Shown: one piece after another, positions 1 to 8,855 of the stretch
Position numbering within the stretch: position 1 is the first letter of the stretch
Layout of the letters: every line of letters begins with the position of its first letter
Assembly (NCBI GenBank): GCA_021299715.1
Contig: JAJTEL010000003.1
Span: forward strand, 62,001 to 126,000
Origin: Ilumatobacteraceae bacterium
Lineage (GTDB): Bacteria > Actinomycetota > Acidimicrobiia > Acidimicrobiales > Ilumatobacteraceae
DNA length: 64,000 bases
Direction: 5' to 3'
Made by a program: the position numbers and the translations under genes
Notes under the pieces: generated by a model
The model's input: only the letters and a program-made list of their open reading frames with translations
The model's database searches: none
Told to the model about the DNA's origin: nothing

Positions 1-329
1 GTGCGATGCGGAAGAACATGCAACAGACGGGTTCCGATAAGTGCGCCCGCAAGTGCACCAACCGCGAGACAGGCACCAACACGCCAGTCCACATGGTCGT
101 GCGCCCAATACGACATAAGAGAGGATGCAGATATTGGAAGAACCGCCGCCAAGGACGTGCCATGGGCGATGCGTTGATCCATCTTTGCCACCAACACAAG
201 TCCCGGCACAATGAGAATTCCGCCTCCAACTCCGAACATGCCAGAGAGAAATCCGGCGGCAATGCCAACGAGCACAATGGTGCTAGTTGAGGCCGAATGG
301 TGGGTAGGTGACGGAGAACTTTCACTCAT
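1..329 (-). CDS. TauE/SafE family sulfite/anion exporter, C-terminus cut by window edge
   Basis: Reading leftward from an ATG at 329 gives an open frame that runs off the window (about 109 codons). After a short polar N-terminus (MSESSPSPTHH) it shows a hydrophobic segment with the family signature GFLSGMFGVGGG followed by VPGLVLV, then a second segment (LAAVLPISASSLMSYW) and a third (GACLAVGALAGALIGTRLL). This layout of repeated glycine-rich membrane helices is typical of TauE/SafE (formerly DUF81) permeases, which export sulfite, sulfoacetate or related anions at the plasma membrane. Full-length members have about 250 residues, so more than half is missing. It is divergent from the lipoprotein gene at 379. 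The substrate cannot be told from the sequence. Confidence 0.85.
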   Translation of the reverse strand, partial: MSESSPSPTHHSASTSTIVLVGIAAGFLSGMFGVGGGILIVPGLVLVAKMDQRIAHGTSLAAVLPISASSLMSYWAHDHVDWRVGACLAVGALAGALIGTRLLHVLPHR

Positions 330-365
330 TGCGTTCCATGGTGACACACTCGGCCTTCTGTTCCC

Positions 366-371
366 TATCGT
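366..371 (+). promoter_or_regulatory. -10 box of a leaderless promoter for the lipoprotein gene
   Basis: TATCGT fits TANNNT and is followed by exactly 7 bases before the ATG at 379, so transcription would begin at or next to the start codon. No Shine-Dalgarno sequence is visible, which supports leaderless translation and this choice of start. Confidence 0.5.
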
Positions 372-378
372 TTGATGC

Positions 379-2025
379 ATGCGAGCGAAAAATATCGTTC
401 CGTTTTTGGGATTGGCACTGATTTCTTTGAGTTCGTGCTCTTCTTCCACATCATCTCCAACATCGTCTTCGCAGCCCAACACATTGGTTGCGCGCATCAT
501 GTCGAATTGCAAAGACGTTGTGAAGCCAGAACTTGGTCCGGGAACACTGTGTGTAGACAATGGCTTCAGACTGAAGCGAGACGACTTCTCATTTGCCAAC
601 TACGGTCGTTCACCCCGCGCCGATGACAACCTGACAGCACAAACATTGATAGACCTCTTCGGCTACGACACTGTCTGCACTCCGGGCCCTGCAACTGAAT
701 GTGTCGTCAGACCATCGGCAGTACAACTCATCGAGTTGTGGAACACAGCGCTTGCTGGCGGTCGGTGCGAAGGATTAGCAACGCTCAGTACGCGGTTGCA
801 CATGTCATTAGATGAACCTCAACAATTTTCTGGAAATGCAAATCGCACATCGGAACTGTCGTCACGTGACCCCGATGTTTCCGGAGCGGTTGTCTATTGG
901 TGGGCCACTCAATTAATTGACGAAGTGAAACGCACGGCATCCGACTCACGGCTGAAATCACCTCTCCAACTTGTTGACGAACTTATTAAAGGGTTGTACA
1001 ACAAGCTTGGCTACACGCTTGGTCTGTACTTCGAAACGCAAGGGCACACAGTCACGCCGTTCGCCGTAACTCAACGAGACGATTTTTTTGTTATTCATGC
1101 CTACGACAACAACTTCCCTGGCAAACGCCGAGAGATTTTGGTCAGTAAGTACACCGACACATGGACGTATCTCGGTGCATCAACTGGAATAGATGGCAGC
1201 CCCGTTGACTGGACCGGAGAAAAGGGATCTTTTGAACTGACCTCTATGTCATCAAGACAAGGACCATTCACATGTCCCTTCTGTAGAAAGCCGAATGAAG
1301 ACACGCCCACTGTTATTTCCTTGGCCTCGCGTGATGCTCAGCAACCTGGCTTTTTGCGCGTGACGTCTCGGAAAGGAGTCGCAGAAATGACTCCAACTGG
1401 ATTTACAAGCACAATTGACGACGCCACGTTCTCGGTGAGCAAGGGCGCTGGTGGTCTTGCAACCCTCACACTGCCTGCATCCGTTGTTGATTTCGATATT
1501 GAAGTCACTCGACGCTCTGCAGATGTACCGTCTGGAGACGTCGTCATGACAATCGATAAGCCCGGGTTTGCCCGACTTCAACTCGCCGGAAACTTAGCGA
1601 CACATGCGTGGGACGAAACCGCACTACCGGTGATGTCGGCGCGGAAGGCCAACGTCACAATTTTGGCGCCGCTCCTCCACTCTATTTCTGTCAGTATCGC
1701 CAGAAATGGAACATTGGCCCGAAAGCAATTAGACCCGGCCGAAGAATTTCATATCTCACGAATCTCTAATCAATCTGTCACCATCAGTGTGAAGGGCATT
1801 GCAGAAGATGTCACCGCTTCGCTTCCCATCTTTGCGCCCGACACAAGCGAGCACGTCGATATCGCACTAAAAGACAATGAACTCGTTCTCACCACGTCGT
1901 CTCCCACGTCCGTCAGAGCGCGCAAGCCCCGTGCCGCAAACTTCATTCCGCGCGAACGAGAAACGCCCCGTTCGTCAACAACTTCCACAACTGTTGCCAG
2001 TATTGAGATTTCAGAGCCGGATTAG
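379..2025 (+). CDS. Lipoprotein with papain/transglutaminase-like cysteine protease signature
   Basis: A 548-residue exported lipoprotein: residues 1-20 form a signal peptide with lipobox LSSC (lipidated Cys20), followed by a Ser/Thr-rich tether. The first half carries a likely Cys-His-Asn/Asp arrangement: GGRCEGLA (Cys about 130), QGHTVTPFAV (His about 223) and a YDNNFPG motif at about 243. The same order occurs in papain-like or transglutaminase-like hydrolases that I recall from other actinobacterial secreted proteins. The C-terminal half is beta-rich and ends in a Thr/Ser-rich low-complexity tail. Substrate unknown; a cell-surface peptidase or amide hydrolase is an inference. The gene stands alone, 22 bases ahead of trhO. 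Confidence 0.6.
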   Translation: MRAKNIVPFLGLALISLSSCSSSTSSPTSSSQPNTLVARIMSNCKDVVKPELGPGTLCVDNGFRLKRDDFSFANYGRSPRADDNLTAQTLIDLFGYDTVCTPGPATECVVRPSAVQLIELWNTALAGGRCEGLATLSTRLHMSLDEPQQFSGNANRTSELSSRDPDVSGAVVYWWATQLIDEVKRTASDSRLKSPLQLVDELIKGLYNKLGYTLGLYFETQGHTVTPFAVTQRDDFFVIHAYDNNFPGKRREILVSKYTDTWTYLGASTGIDGSPVDWTGEKGSFELTSMSSRQGPFTCPFCRKPNEDTPTVISLASRDAQQPGFLRVTSRKGVAEMTPTGFTSTIDDATFSVSKGAGGLATLTLPASVVDFDIEVTRRSADVPSGDVVMTIDKPGFARLQLAGNLATHAWDETALPVMSARKANVTILAPLLHSISVSIARNGTLARKQLDPAEEFHISRISNQSVTISVKGIAEDVTASLPIFAPDTSEHVDIALKDNELVLTTSSPTSVRARKPRAANFIPRERETPRSSTTSTTVASIEISEPD

Positions 2026-2034
2026 AGAAGCCGA

Positions 2035-2040
2035 TAGTTT
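2035..2040 (+). promoter_or_regulatory. -10 box candidate upstream of trhO
   Basis: TAGTTT lies 7 bases before an ATC codon at 2048, the same -10 to start spacing seen at other leaderless genes of this window. It lies outside the preceding gene, which stops at 2025. Confidence 0.35.
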
Positions 2041-2047
2041 GTAGAGC

Positions 2048-2920
2048 ATCGAATACAAGATTGTTTTGTTCTACAAATTCACTCCACTTGCCGATCCAGT
2101 TGCCATTCGGCTGTGGCAGCGCGCCCTCTGCGAAAAACTGAACCTGAAGGGTCGCATCATTATTTCCAAAGATGGCATCAATGGAACTGTTGGTGGTCGC
2201 CTTATGGATGTGAAGTTATACGTCCGAGAAACGCGCGAATTCGAGGCCTTTAAGAACATTGACTTCAAATGGAGCGAGGGGCTGGGTGATGATTTCCCGC
2301 GACTAAGCGTCCGTGTGCGCGACGAAATTGTCACCTTTGGTGTTCCCCACGAAATCAAGGTGGACGAAAACGGAATTATTGGTGGCGGCACTCACCTCAG
2401 CCCACACGAAGTAAACGCACTCGTCGAAGAACGCGGCGACGATGTGGTGTTCTTTGATGGTCGTAATGCTTTTGAAGCGCGAATTGGTCGATTCAAGAAT
2501 GCAATCGTTCCCGACACCCGCGTCACGCCAGATTTTGTTCGCGAACTTGAGAGCGGCAAATACGACCATCTCAAAGGAAAACCAATTGTCACCTACTGCA
2601 CAGGCGGAATTCGATGCGAAGTGTTATCTGCCATCATGAAAAACCGCGGATTCCAAGAGGTGTATCAAATTGAAGGTGGCATTGTTCGTTATGCCGAGCA
2701 GTACCGAGACAAAGGACTTTGGGAAGGTTCGCTGTATGTCTTTGATGCACGATTGAAAGTGGAATACGGCAAGGAAGAAAAGATTCTCGGATCGTGTGAT
2801 TTCTGCGCAGAACCTACGAACGACTTTTACAACTGCCAAGTTCTGTCGTGTAGAACTCGCATATTGGTGTGTTCCAACTGCAGCACAGACGATGAGCCGT
2901 TGTGCCCGAATTGTCGCTAA
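2048..2920 (+). CDS. trhO: tRNA uridine(34) 5-hydroxylase TrhO (rhodanese/UPF0176 family)
   Basis: TrhO hydroxylates the wobble uridine of certain tRNAs to 5-hydroxyuridine, a cytosolic reaction. The protein has the N-terminal UPF0176 domain ([17 protein letters not shown]), a central rhodanese domain with the active-site loop YCTGGIRCE (Cys near residue 184), and a C-terminal cysteine-rich tail (CDFC, CSNC, CPNC) typical of the family. The first standard start codon is TTG at 2066, but that would remove the conserved first strand. In-frame codons upstream read [11 protein letters not shown], which matches the usual KIVLFY start, and the only candidate first codon is ATC at 2048, 7 bases behind a -10-like TAGTTT. 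I give the extended start with reservation. Its stop abuts the stop of the convergent gene at 2921. Confidence 0.85.
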   Translation: MEYKIVLFYKFTPLADPVAIRLWQRALCEKLNLKGRIIISKDGINGTVGGRLMDVKLYVRETREFEAFKNIDFKWSEGLGDDFPRLSVRVRDEIVTFGVPHEIKVDENGIIGGGTHLSPHEVNALVEERGDDVVFFDGRNAFEARIGRFKNAIVPDTRVTPDFVRELESGKYDHLKGKPIVTYCTGGIRCEVLSAIMKNRGFQEVYQIEGGIVRYAEQYRDKGLWEGSLYVFDARLKVEYGKEEKILGSCDFCAEPTNDFYNCQVLSCRTRILVCSNCSTDDEPLCPNCR

Positions 2921-3832
2921 TTAGCGAAAGTGAACCGCAACTTCATTCCAAAATGTTGTGTAGTTCGCAAGACGTTCTTGTGCTGATTGACCCAAGGTGA
3001 AGTCCGGAACACAAATTTCATCGAATCCGAGATCTTTGTATTCACCAACAATGTCAACAAGTTGTGATGGGGTTCCGATGACTGAACGGTCTGCCGGAAC
3101 AAGTGAGCGCAGTTTTTCAGCAGATGCACCATCGGCAACCAAGAAAAACAGTGGCTGAACCGACTTACGAACGGTTGAAAAGTCTCGACCTTCCTTTTCG
3201 CACGCAACTCGCAACTTCTGAAGGACTGAGCCGGCTACTTCTGGTGTTCCCCAGGTGTTCCATTCTTGGGCAAAACGAGCAGTGAGACGCAACATGCGCG
3301 TGCCGCCCGTGCCCACCAAGATGGGAAGCGGAGACTGCACTGGCTTTGGTTCACACGGTGCGTTGGTAATGGTGAAATGTTGACCAGAAAACGACGTGCG
3401 ATCTTCACTCAACATGCTGGCAACAATTTCAATTGCTTCGGCAAAACGGTCTACGCGTGGCTTTGCATCGAACAGTTCAATTCCAAATGCCTTGTGTTCG
3501 TTCACTTGCCAGCCAGCACCCATACCCAAAACGAATCGCCCGTTACTTATTTGGTCGATGGTTGCAGCACGGTTCGCGATAAGCGCAGGATGATTCATGG
3601 TGGTTGGAGTAACGAGAGAGCCCAGCCGCACGCGAGATGTCGTTGCTGCAAGAGCCGACAACACGCTGAAACACTCATGGAAATTTCCGCCAATGGGTTC
3701 ACCGTCGGGAGTGTTTGGCATGTAGTGGTCGGCGTACCAGAAGCCGTCCCACCCCATGTCTTCTACGGCACGAACAAAGTCGCGCACTTCGGTCCATGAG
3801 TGAGCGCTATTTGCCCATGCAGAGAAAAACAT
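2921..3832 (-). CDS. LLM class F420-dependent oxidoreductase
   Basis: A 303-residue luciferase-like TIM-barrel protein. Visible family marks are DGFWYADHYM near residue 30, RVRLGSLVTPTTMNHPALIANRAATIDQIS (residues about 68-97) and GRFVLGMGAGWQVNEHKAFG, which line the F420/FMN site, plus ILVGTGGTRMLRL. Such enzymes pass hydride between coenzyme F420 and small substrates; the substrate here cannot be named. The ATG at 3832 sits 2 bases after the stop of the acyl-CoA dehydrogenase at 3835, so the two genes are translationally coupled in one leftward operon, which hints at joint action on a lipid or acyl-type compound. Confidence 0.85.
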   Translation of the reverse strand: MFFSAWANSAHSWTEVRDFVRAVEDMGWDGFWYADHYMPNTPDGEPIGGNFHECFSVLSALAATTSRVRLGSLVTPTTMNHPALIANRAATIDQISNGRFVLGMGAGWQVNEHKAFGIELFDAKPRVDRFAEAIEIVASMLSEDRTSFSGQHFTITNAPCEPKPVQSPLPILVGTGGTRMLRLTARFAQEWNTWGTPEVAGSVLQKLRVACEKEGRDFSTVRKSVQPLFFLVADGASAEKLRSLVPADRSVIGTPSQLVDIVGEYKDLGFDEICVPDFTLGQSAQERLANYTTFWNEVAVHFR

Positions 3833-3834
3833 AT

Positions 3835-5154
3835 TCAGGCTGGTCCGGAGAACATGCCGCGATACACCTGTGGCTTCGGCGGCGTGGTTTCACCTTCGTA
3901 GCGGTTGATTTCGGCGCGAGCGACAACTCCCCAGTGAACTTCGTCTGGACCATCGGCAAGACGAAGTGTGCGCTGGCTTGCATACATGCGAGCCAATGGG
4001 CTCCACTGTGACACGCCTGTTGCACCGTGCATTTGAATTGCTTCGTCGATGATTTGGCATACACGAATGGGAACCATTGCCTTAACCGCACTGACCCAAA
4101 TGCGTGCTTCTGCATTACCCATTGTGTCCATTGCCTTCGCAGCGCGAAGAACCATAAGGCGGCATGCCTCAATTTCGATTCGTGCCTTTGCAATGACTTC
4201 TGGGTTCTTGCCAAGACGAACAATGGGCTTTCCGAATGCTTCACGAGTAAGGCCGCGGCGAATCATGAGTTCAAGAGCACGCTCGGCCGCACCAATGGAG
4301 CGCATGCAGTGGTGAATACGACCTGGTCCAAGACGAAGCTGCGAAATTTCAAATCCGCGTCCTTCACCCAGCAACATGTTTTCCTTTGGCACACGAACAT
4401 TGTTGAAACGCAAGTGCATGTGACCGTGTGGTGCATCGTCTTCGCCGAAAACTTCCATTGGTCCAACAATTTGCACACCAGGTGTGTTCATGGGAACAAG
4501 GATTTGTGAATGCTTACGGCTTGGTGGACCGTCAGGGCTTGTTAACAGCATGACGATAAGAATCTTGCAACGAGGATCACCGGCACCAGATGCGTAGTAC
4601 TTGTCGCCATTGATTACCCACTCGTCACCATCGAGATACGCGCGGCACTGCAGGTTCTTTGCGTCTGACGATGCAACATCGGGCTCGGTCATGACATAGG
4701 CCGAACGAATTTCACCGTTCAACAACGGAGTGAGCCATGTGTCTTTCTGTTCACGTGTTCCGACTCGCTCGAGAACTTCCATGTTGCCGGTGTCGGGAGC
4801 TGAACAGTTCATGCTCTCGGACGCAAGCGGGTTCTTGCCAAGCTCAACAGCGATATATGCGTAGTCCAAGTTGGACAAACCTTCGCCTGTTTCTGCGTTG
4901 GGCAGGAAGAAGTTCCACAAACCTTGTGACTTTGCCTTTGCCTTCAGTCCGTCAAGAATTTCTAATTGACCTGGTGCATAGTCCCATCGATTCTCGCGGA
5001 CTTCGCCCAGTTCGTAAAACTTTGCAGATGCAGGTTCAACCTCTTCCGCAATGAATTTCTTCACCGCATTGAACAATGGAACTGCCTTTTCAGACATTGC
5101 AAGATTCAACGAATCATCGGTCTCAGATACTGCGTGCATTCCTGACTTGGGCAT
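3835..5154 (-). CDS. Acyl-CoA dehydrogenase (ACAD10/11-like)
   Basis: A 439-residue flavoprotein that introduces an alpha-beta double bond into acyl-CoA thioesters. Family motifs: YVMTEPDVASSDAKN (FAD/substrate loop, around residue 160), GDEWVINGDKYYASGAGDPRCK, LRLGPGRIHHCMRSIG and a C-terminal IDEAIQMHGATGVSQWSPLARMYA. The central loop with GAGDPRC matches the ACAD10/11-type subgroup, which often acts on hydroxylated or branched substrates; that subgroup call is inference. The ATG at 5154 is chosen because AAGGGGAG stands just upstream; a longer frame to 5199 lacks such a site. It is the first gene of an operon with the LLM oxidoreductase and is divergent from the alkylsulfatase. Confidence 0.88.
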   Translation of the reverse strand: MPKSGMHAVSETDDSLNLAMSEKAVPLFNAVKKFIAEEVEPASAKFYELGEVRENRWDYAPGQLEILDGLKAKAKSQGLWNFFLPNAETGEGLSNLDYAYIAVELGKNPLASESMNCSAPDTGNMEVLERVGTREQKDTWLTPLLNGEIRSAYVMTEPDVASSDAKNLQCRAYLDGDEWVINGDKYYASGAGDPRCKILIVMLLTSPDGPPSRKHSQILVPMNTPGVQIVGPMEVFGEDDAPHGHMHLRFNNVRVPKENMLLGEGRGFEISQLRLGPGRIHHCMRSIGAAERALELMIRRGLTREAFGKPIVRLGKNPEVIAKARIEIEACRLMVLRAAKAMDTMGNAEARIWVSAVKAMVPIRVCQIIDEAIQMHGATGVSQWSPLARMYASQRTLRLADGPDEVHWGVVARAEINRYEGETTPPKPQVYRGMFSGPA

Positions 5155-5274
5155 CGGTCTCCCCTTTTGTACGGGGCTCGTATGGCCCCACGCCCTCACC
5201 CTAGTTCTCTACCCCACCCGCGCACCATGGCGGAAAGTAATGTCAAAGGGTCGCACCAACTAGGGAGGCCCCAG

Positions 5275-7176
5275 ATGGCAGATGCACACAAGCACAAGCC
5301 CGCAACCGTCCATACGCAGCAACAGAACGCCATGGTCTCGGTTATTGATGACCACGCAGATTTCGAGCGGGCGTCTCGTGGCTTCATTGCCAGCCACCCC
5401 ACCGGTCACATTGTTGACGAGATGGGACGAACCGTCATCAACGTCAACAACTACGACTTCCTTGCGCCACATTCACCTGCACCAGCCACGGTAAATCCCA
5501 GCCTGTGGCGCCATGCGCAGTTGAACCACATTCACGGCTTATTTGAAGTTCGCCCAGACGTGTACCAGGTACGTGGATACGACATCTCAAACATCACCTT
5601 CATAAAGGGTGATGCCGGTTGGATTGTTATTGACCCGCTCACGACTGCACAAACAGCACGCGATAGCTACGACCTAGTCACTGCTCAACTTGGTCACCGC
5701 CCCATTACCGCGGTTATCTACACCCACTCACATACCGATCACTTCGGTGGAGTGTTGGGCGTTATTTCCGAAGAAGATGTCACCGCTGGTCGATGCATTG
5801 TGGTTGCTCCCGAACACTTCATGCATGAGACCGTTGGCGAAAACGTTATTGCTGGCCCCGCAATGGGCCGCCGTGCATTGTTCCAATTCGGGCCACTGTT
5901 GCCACCTGGACCCACTGGGCATATTGACGCAGGACTCGGCACGTCAGTTCCCGTTGGTCCTCCGGGACTCATTGCACCAACACACGACATCACTCGCACA
6001 GGCGAAGAAATGGTCATTGATGGTGTTCGCGTTATCTTCCAACTCACTCCAGAATCGGAAGCTCCGGCAGAGATGAACTTCTACTTCCCCGATCTTGGTG
6101 CTCTGTGCATGGCAGAGAACTGCAACCACACCATGCACAATCTCATCCCCATTCGTGGTGCGCTTGTTCGTAACGCAATGAACTGGTCGAAGTACATCAA
6201 TGAAGCCATGGAGTTGTTTGGTGCACAAGCCGATGTTCTCTTCACCTCACACCATTGGCCACGATGGGGCAACGAAGATCTCAACGATTTCCTGACGAAG
6301 CAACGAGATTTGTACAAGTGGATGCACGATCAAACCATGCGTTATGCAAACCACGGACTTGTCGCTGCCGAAATTGCTGAACTGTTGCAATTACCTAGCG
6401 AGTTCTTGGCTAACGAGCACACTCGTGGCTTTTACGGAGACTTGGTGCACAACGCAAAAGCTGTGTACCAGCGTTACCTCAGTTGGTACGACGGAAATCC
6501 AGCCAACTTGAAGAAGTATCCGCCAGTTGAAGCAGGCAAGCGCTACGTCGACCTTGCTGGTGGTGCCGATGCTCTCCTATCTAAAGCACGTGCCGCCTTC
6601 GATGATGGTGACTACCGCTGGGTGACAGAACTGGTGAACCATTTGGTGTTTGCAGACCCCGCAAATACGGCTGCGCGAGACTTACAAGCAGATGCGCTTG
6701 AACAACTTGGTTACCAATCAGAATCTGCAACCTTCCGAAATGCGTATCTGAATGCCGCACAAGAACTCCGCATTGGTCCGCCAAAACTTGCAGGTGGACC
6801 AGGTCGCGGCAAAGGCCTATTGCGTGCCATGTCCGTCGAGCAAGTGTTCGATGCAATTGCAGTTCGTTTGAAATCGGAAGATGTTGGTGGACACACCGTT
6901 TTTGTGAACTGGACATTCACTGACCTCAATGAAAAATGGGTTCTCGGATTGTCAAACCGAACGTTGTTTCATGTGCAAGGTCGACACGATGCTCGTGCGA
7001 CAGTCACGGTTACGCTGCCGCGCACGCTATTGGTTGCCGTTGTCACTCAAGAAACAACGTTTATGGATGAAATTCAGGCTGGAAGAATCACTCTCGATGG
7101 TGACCCAGCCGCACTACTAACCATCTTCGGAAACCTCGATACCTTCACCGTTGGTTTCAACGTTGTCGAACCCTGA
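5275..7176 (+). CDS. Alkyl sulfatase (SdsA1/BDS1-type metallo-beta-lactamase fold)
   Basis: A 633-residue protein that probably hydrolyses linear alkyl sulfates such as SDS to the alcohol and sulfate. The N-terminal metallo-beta-lactamase domain has the dinuclear zinc motif THSHTDHFGG (about residues 149-158), MAENCNHTMHNL (about 278-290) and TSHHWPRWG (about 322). An alkylsulfatase dimerisation domain follows (SWYDGNPANLKKYPP), then a C-terminal SCP2-like domain (from about residue 510) thought to bind the alkyl chain. The ATG at 5275 is preferred over earlier in-frame starts because GGGAGG precedes it. No secretion signal is obvious. The alcohol product could feed the acyl-CoA dehydrogenase or alcohol dehydrogenases of the region; that link is inference. 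Confidence 0.9.
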   Translation: MADAHKHKPATVHTQQQNAMVSVIDDHADFERASRGFIASHPTGHIVDEMGRTVINVNNYDFLAPHSPAPATVNPSLWRHAQLNHIHGLFEVRPDVYQVRGYDISNITFIKGDAGWIVIDPLTTAQTARDSYDLVTAQLGHRPITAVIYTHSHTDHFGGVLGVISEEDVTAGRCIVVAPEHFMHETVGENVIAGPAMGRRALFQFGPLLPPGPTGHIDAGLGTSVPVGPPGLIAPTHDITRTGEEMVIDGVRVIFQLTPESEAPAEMNFYFPDLGALCMAENCNHTMHNLIPIRGALVRNAMNWSKYINEAMELFGAQADVLFTSHHWPRWGNEDLNDFLTKQRDLYKWMHDQTMRYANHGLVAAEIAELLQLPSEFLANEHTRGFYGDLVHNAKAVYQRYLSWYDGNPANLKKYPPVEAGKRYVDLAGGADALLSKARAAFDDGDYRWVTELVNHLVFADPANTAARDLQADALEQLGYQSESATFRNAYLNAAQELRIGPPKLAGGPGRGKGLLRAMSVEQVFDAIAVRLKSEDVGGHTVFVNWTFTDLNEKWVLGLSNRTLFHVQGRHDARATVTVTLPRTLLVAVVTQETTFMDEIQAGRITLDGDPAALLTIFGNLDTFTVGFNVVEP

Positions 7177-7182
7177 CTGTCG

Positions 7183-8748
7183 TCACGCGCCTTTCACAAC
7201 AATTTTGCATCCGAGGTACTCCTCAAGTAGCTCGGTTCGCTCCTGTGATGTGTACAAATTCAATTCCAGAACTTCACGATTGTTGCATTCGCTACGAACA
7301 TTGAGTTGTACTTGTTCTTTGCTGTTGACTTCTCGAATTGATGCCGACACTGAACGCACGCACTGGTCGTGAGATCGGTCGAGCCCCGTCGCAATACGCA
7401 AAATTCCCGCCATGAGGTCAACATCGTGGCGACTGTCTTCATCCAGGGCGGCATACTCGGCATGAGACTTCTTGGGCGCCCCTTTTCGGTGGTATCGCGC
7501 TGCCAGCGCAATAAGTTCGATGTCATCGTCTGTAAAGCCAACCAACTCGGCATTTCTAATCATGTAATACGAATGAAGATGGTGACGCGAATATGACACC
7601 GATGCTCCGACATTGGAAAGAATTGCAGCCGCTTCAAGTAGCGGCACGAGACGTTCGTCAAGTTCAAAATGCCTATGAAGTGACTTGAAGATGTCTCCTG
7701 ACAGTTTTGCTACATGTTCTGAATGTTGTGTATCTACCGAGCATCGTTGGGCAAATCGCAAGACTCCGTCTCGTGCTGCATCTCGCTTAGATGTTGGACG
7801 ACCCAAAAGTTGTTCGGTTGCATCAATAAGAACACCTTCACGTAATGCAAAGTCGCTGTATTCAATTGTGTCTGCTTTCAACGCATGACACACTTCCTGA
7901 AGAATCAATGCTCCGGCGGCAATGATTTCCGATCGCTTCGGATCTATTCCCGGAATATCACTAATTCGAGATGGAATGTCAGCGTCGATAACGCTGTCCA
8001 CCACGTCGTCTACTTCTTTACGAGTAAACATTTGCCCATTCAGGGACCCAACCACATCGCGACCGCGCTGCAAAATGGCAACTCGTGCGATTGTTTCGCA
8101 CGTACCCGATGACACCACTACTCGCGAAAACCCCGTGCGCTTAATGTCATTCGCTAGTGGTGCGAACGTGGACGACACATACGCACGCAACTTCTCGAGT
8201 GCAGACGACGACAGTCCATCTGCAAGAAACTTGTCGGTAAGACGAACAGCACCCAATTTGATGCTCTGAGAAATAAACGTGCGACGTCCCTTTGACACGG
8301 TGAATTCAGTTGATCCGCCACCAATATCAATCATGAGAACTTGTTCGTCAGCAAGAGCTAGCGAATGGCGAACGCCAAGTGCAATTAGGCGAGCTTCTTC
8401 AGCGCCGGAGATGACCTGAACATCGATGCCCACTTCTTTCTTCACTCGCTCTACAAAATCTTCGCCGTTATCGGCTTCACGAACAGCGCTCGTAGCCACC
8501 GCTCTGACACTGGCGGAATGAGCATTGGCAATATGTTTCATTCGGCGAAGGGCTGCCACTCCACGGTCCATGGCGTCGGGTGCCAGATGGTCGAATCCCT
8601 GCACACCGGCGCCTAATCGAACCACCTCTTTTTCGGTGGTGAGAATGTGGAATCCCAAGTGGTCGACATCGGCCAGAACCATATGCACGCTGTTTGTGCC
8701 AATGTCTATTGCGGCCACAACAGCGTTCTGAGATGTTGGATTGGTCAT
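7183..8748 (-). CDS. ppx: Exopolyphosphatase / guanosine pentaphosphatase (Ppx/GppA)
   Basis: About 521 residues. The ASKHA-fold phosphatase region begins with AAIDIGTNSVHMVLADV and contains ISGAEEARLIALG and the second phosphate loop MIDIGGGSTEFTVS. The C-terminal 200 residues form the HD-like all-helical domain of long Ppx/GppA proteins (HLHSYYMIRNAELVGF, LAARYHRKG). It releases terminal phosphate from polyphosphate and possibly converts pppGpp to ppGpp. The gene is divergent from ppk1, so synthesis and breakdown of polyphosphate are encoded side by side. The ATG at 8748 is preceded by TAGGTG; an in-frame GTG at 8760 lies inside that sequence and is less likely. The stop is 6 bases from that of the alkylsulfatase. 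Confidence 0.92.
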   Translation of the reverse strand: MTNPTSQNAVVAAIDIGTNSVHMVLADVDHLGFHILTTEKEVVRLGAGVQGFDHLAPDAMDRGVAALRRMKHIANAHSASVRAVATSAVREADNGEDFVERVKKEVGIDVQVISGAEEARLIALGVRHSLALADEQVLMIDIGGGSTEFTVSKGRRTFISQSIKLGAVRLTDKFLADGLSSSALEKLRAYVSSTFAPLANDIKRTGFSRVVVSSGTCETIARVAILQRGRDVVGSLNGQMFTRKEVDDVVDSVIDADIPSRISDIPGIDPKRSEIIAAGALILQEVCHALKADTIEYSDFALREGVLIDATEQLLGRPTSKRDAARDGVLRFAQRCSVDTQHSEHVAKLSGDIFKSLHRHFELDERLVPLLEAAAILSNVGASVSYSRHHLHSYYMIRNAELVGFTDDDIELIALAARYHRKGAPKKSHAEYAALDEDSRHDVDLMAGILRIATGLDRSHDQCVRSVSASIREVNSKEQVQLNVRSECNNREVLELNLYTSQERTELLEEYLGCKIVVKGA

Positions 8749-8843
8749 GAGAGACGGCACCTAGCAGGTAAAGGCAAACCAAATTCCTCGTAAACAGTTG
8801 AGAAGAATGTTGGTGCTGCGTGGGTCATATTGCCTGTGGTTTG

Positions 8844-8849
8844 TACTGT
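8844..8849 (+). promoter_or_regulatory. -10 box of a leaderless promoter for ppk1
   Basis: TACTGT followed by six bases and the ATG at 8856. No Shine-Dalgarno sequence is present, so the transcript probably starts at the A of the ATG. Confidence 0.55.
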
Positions 8850-8855
8850 TGAGAT

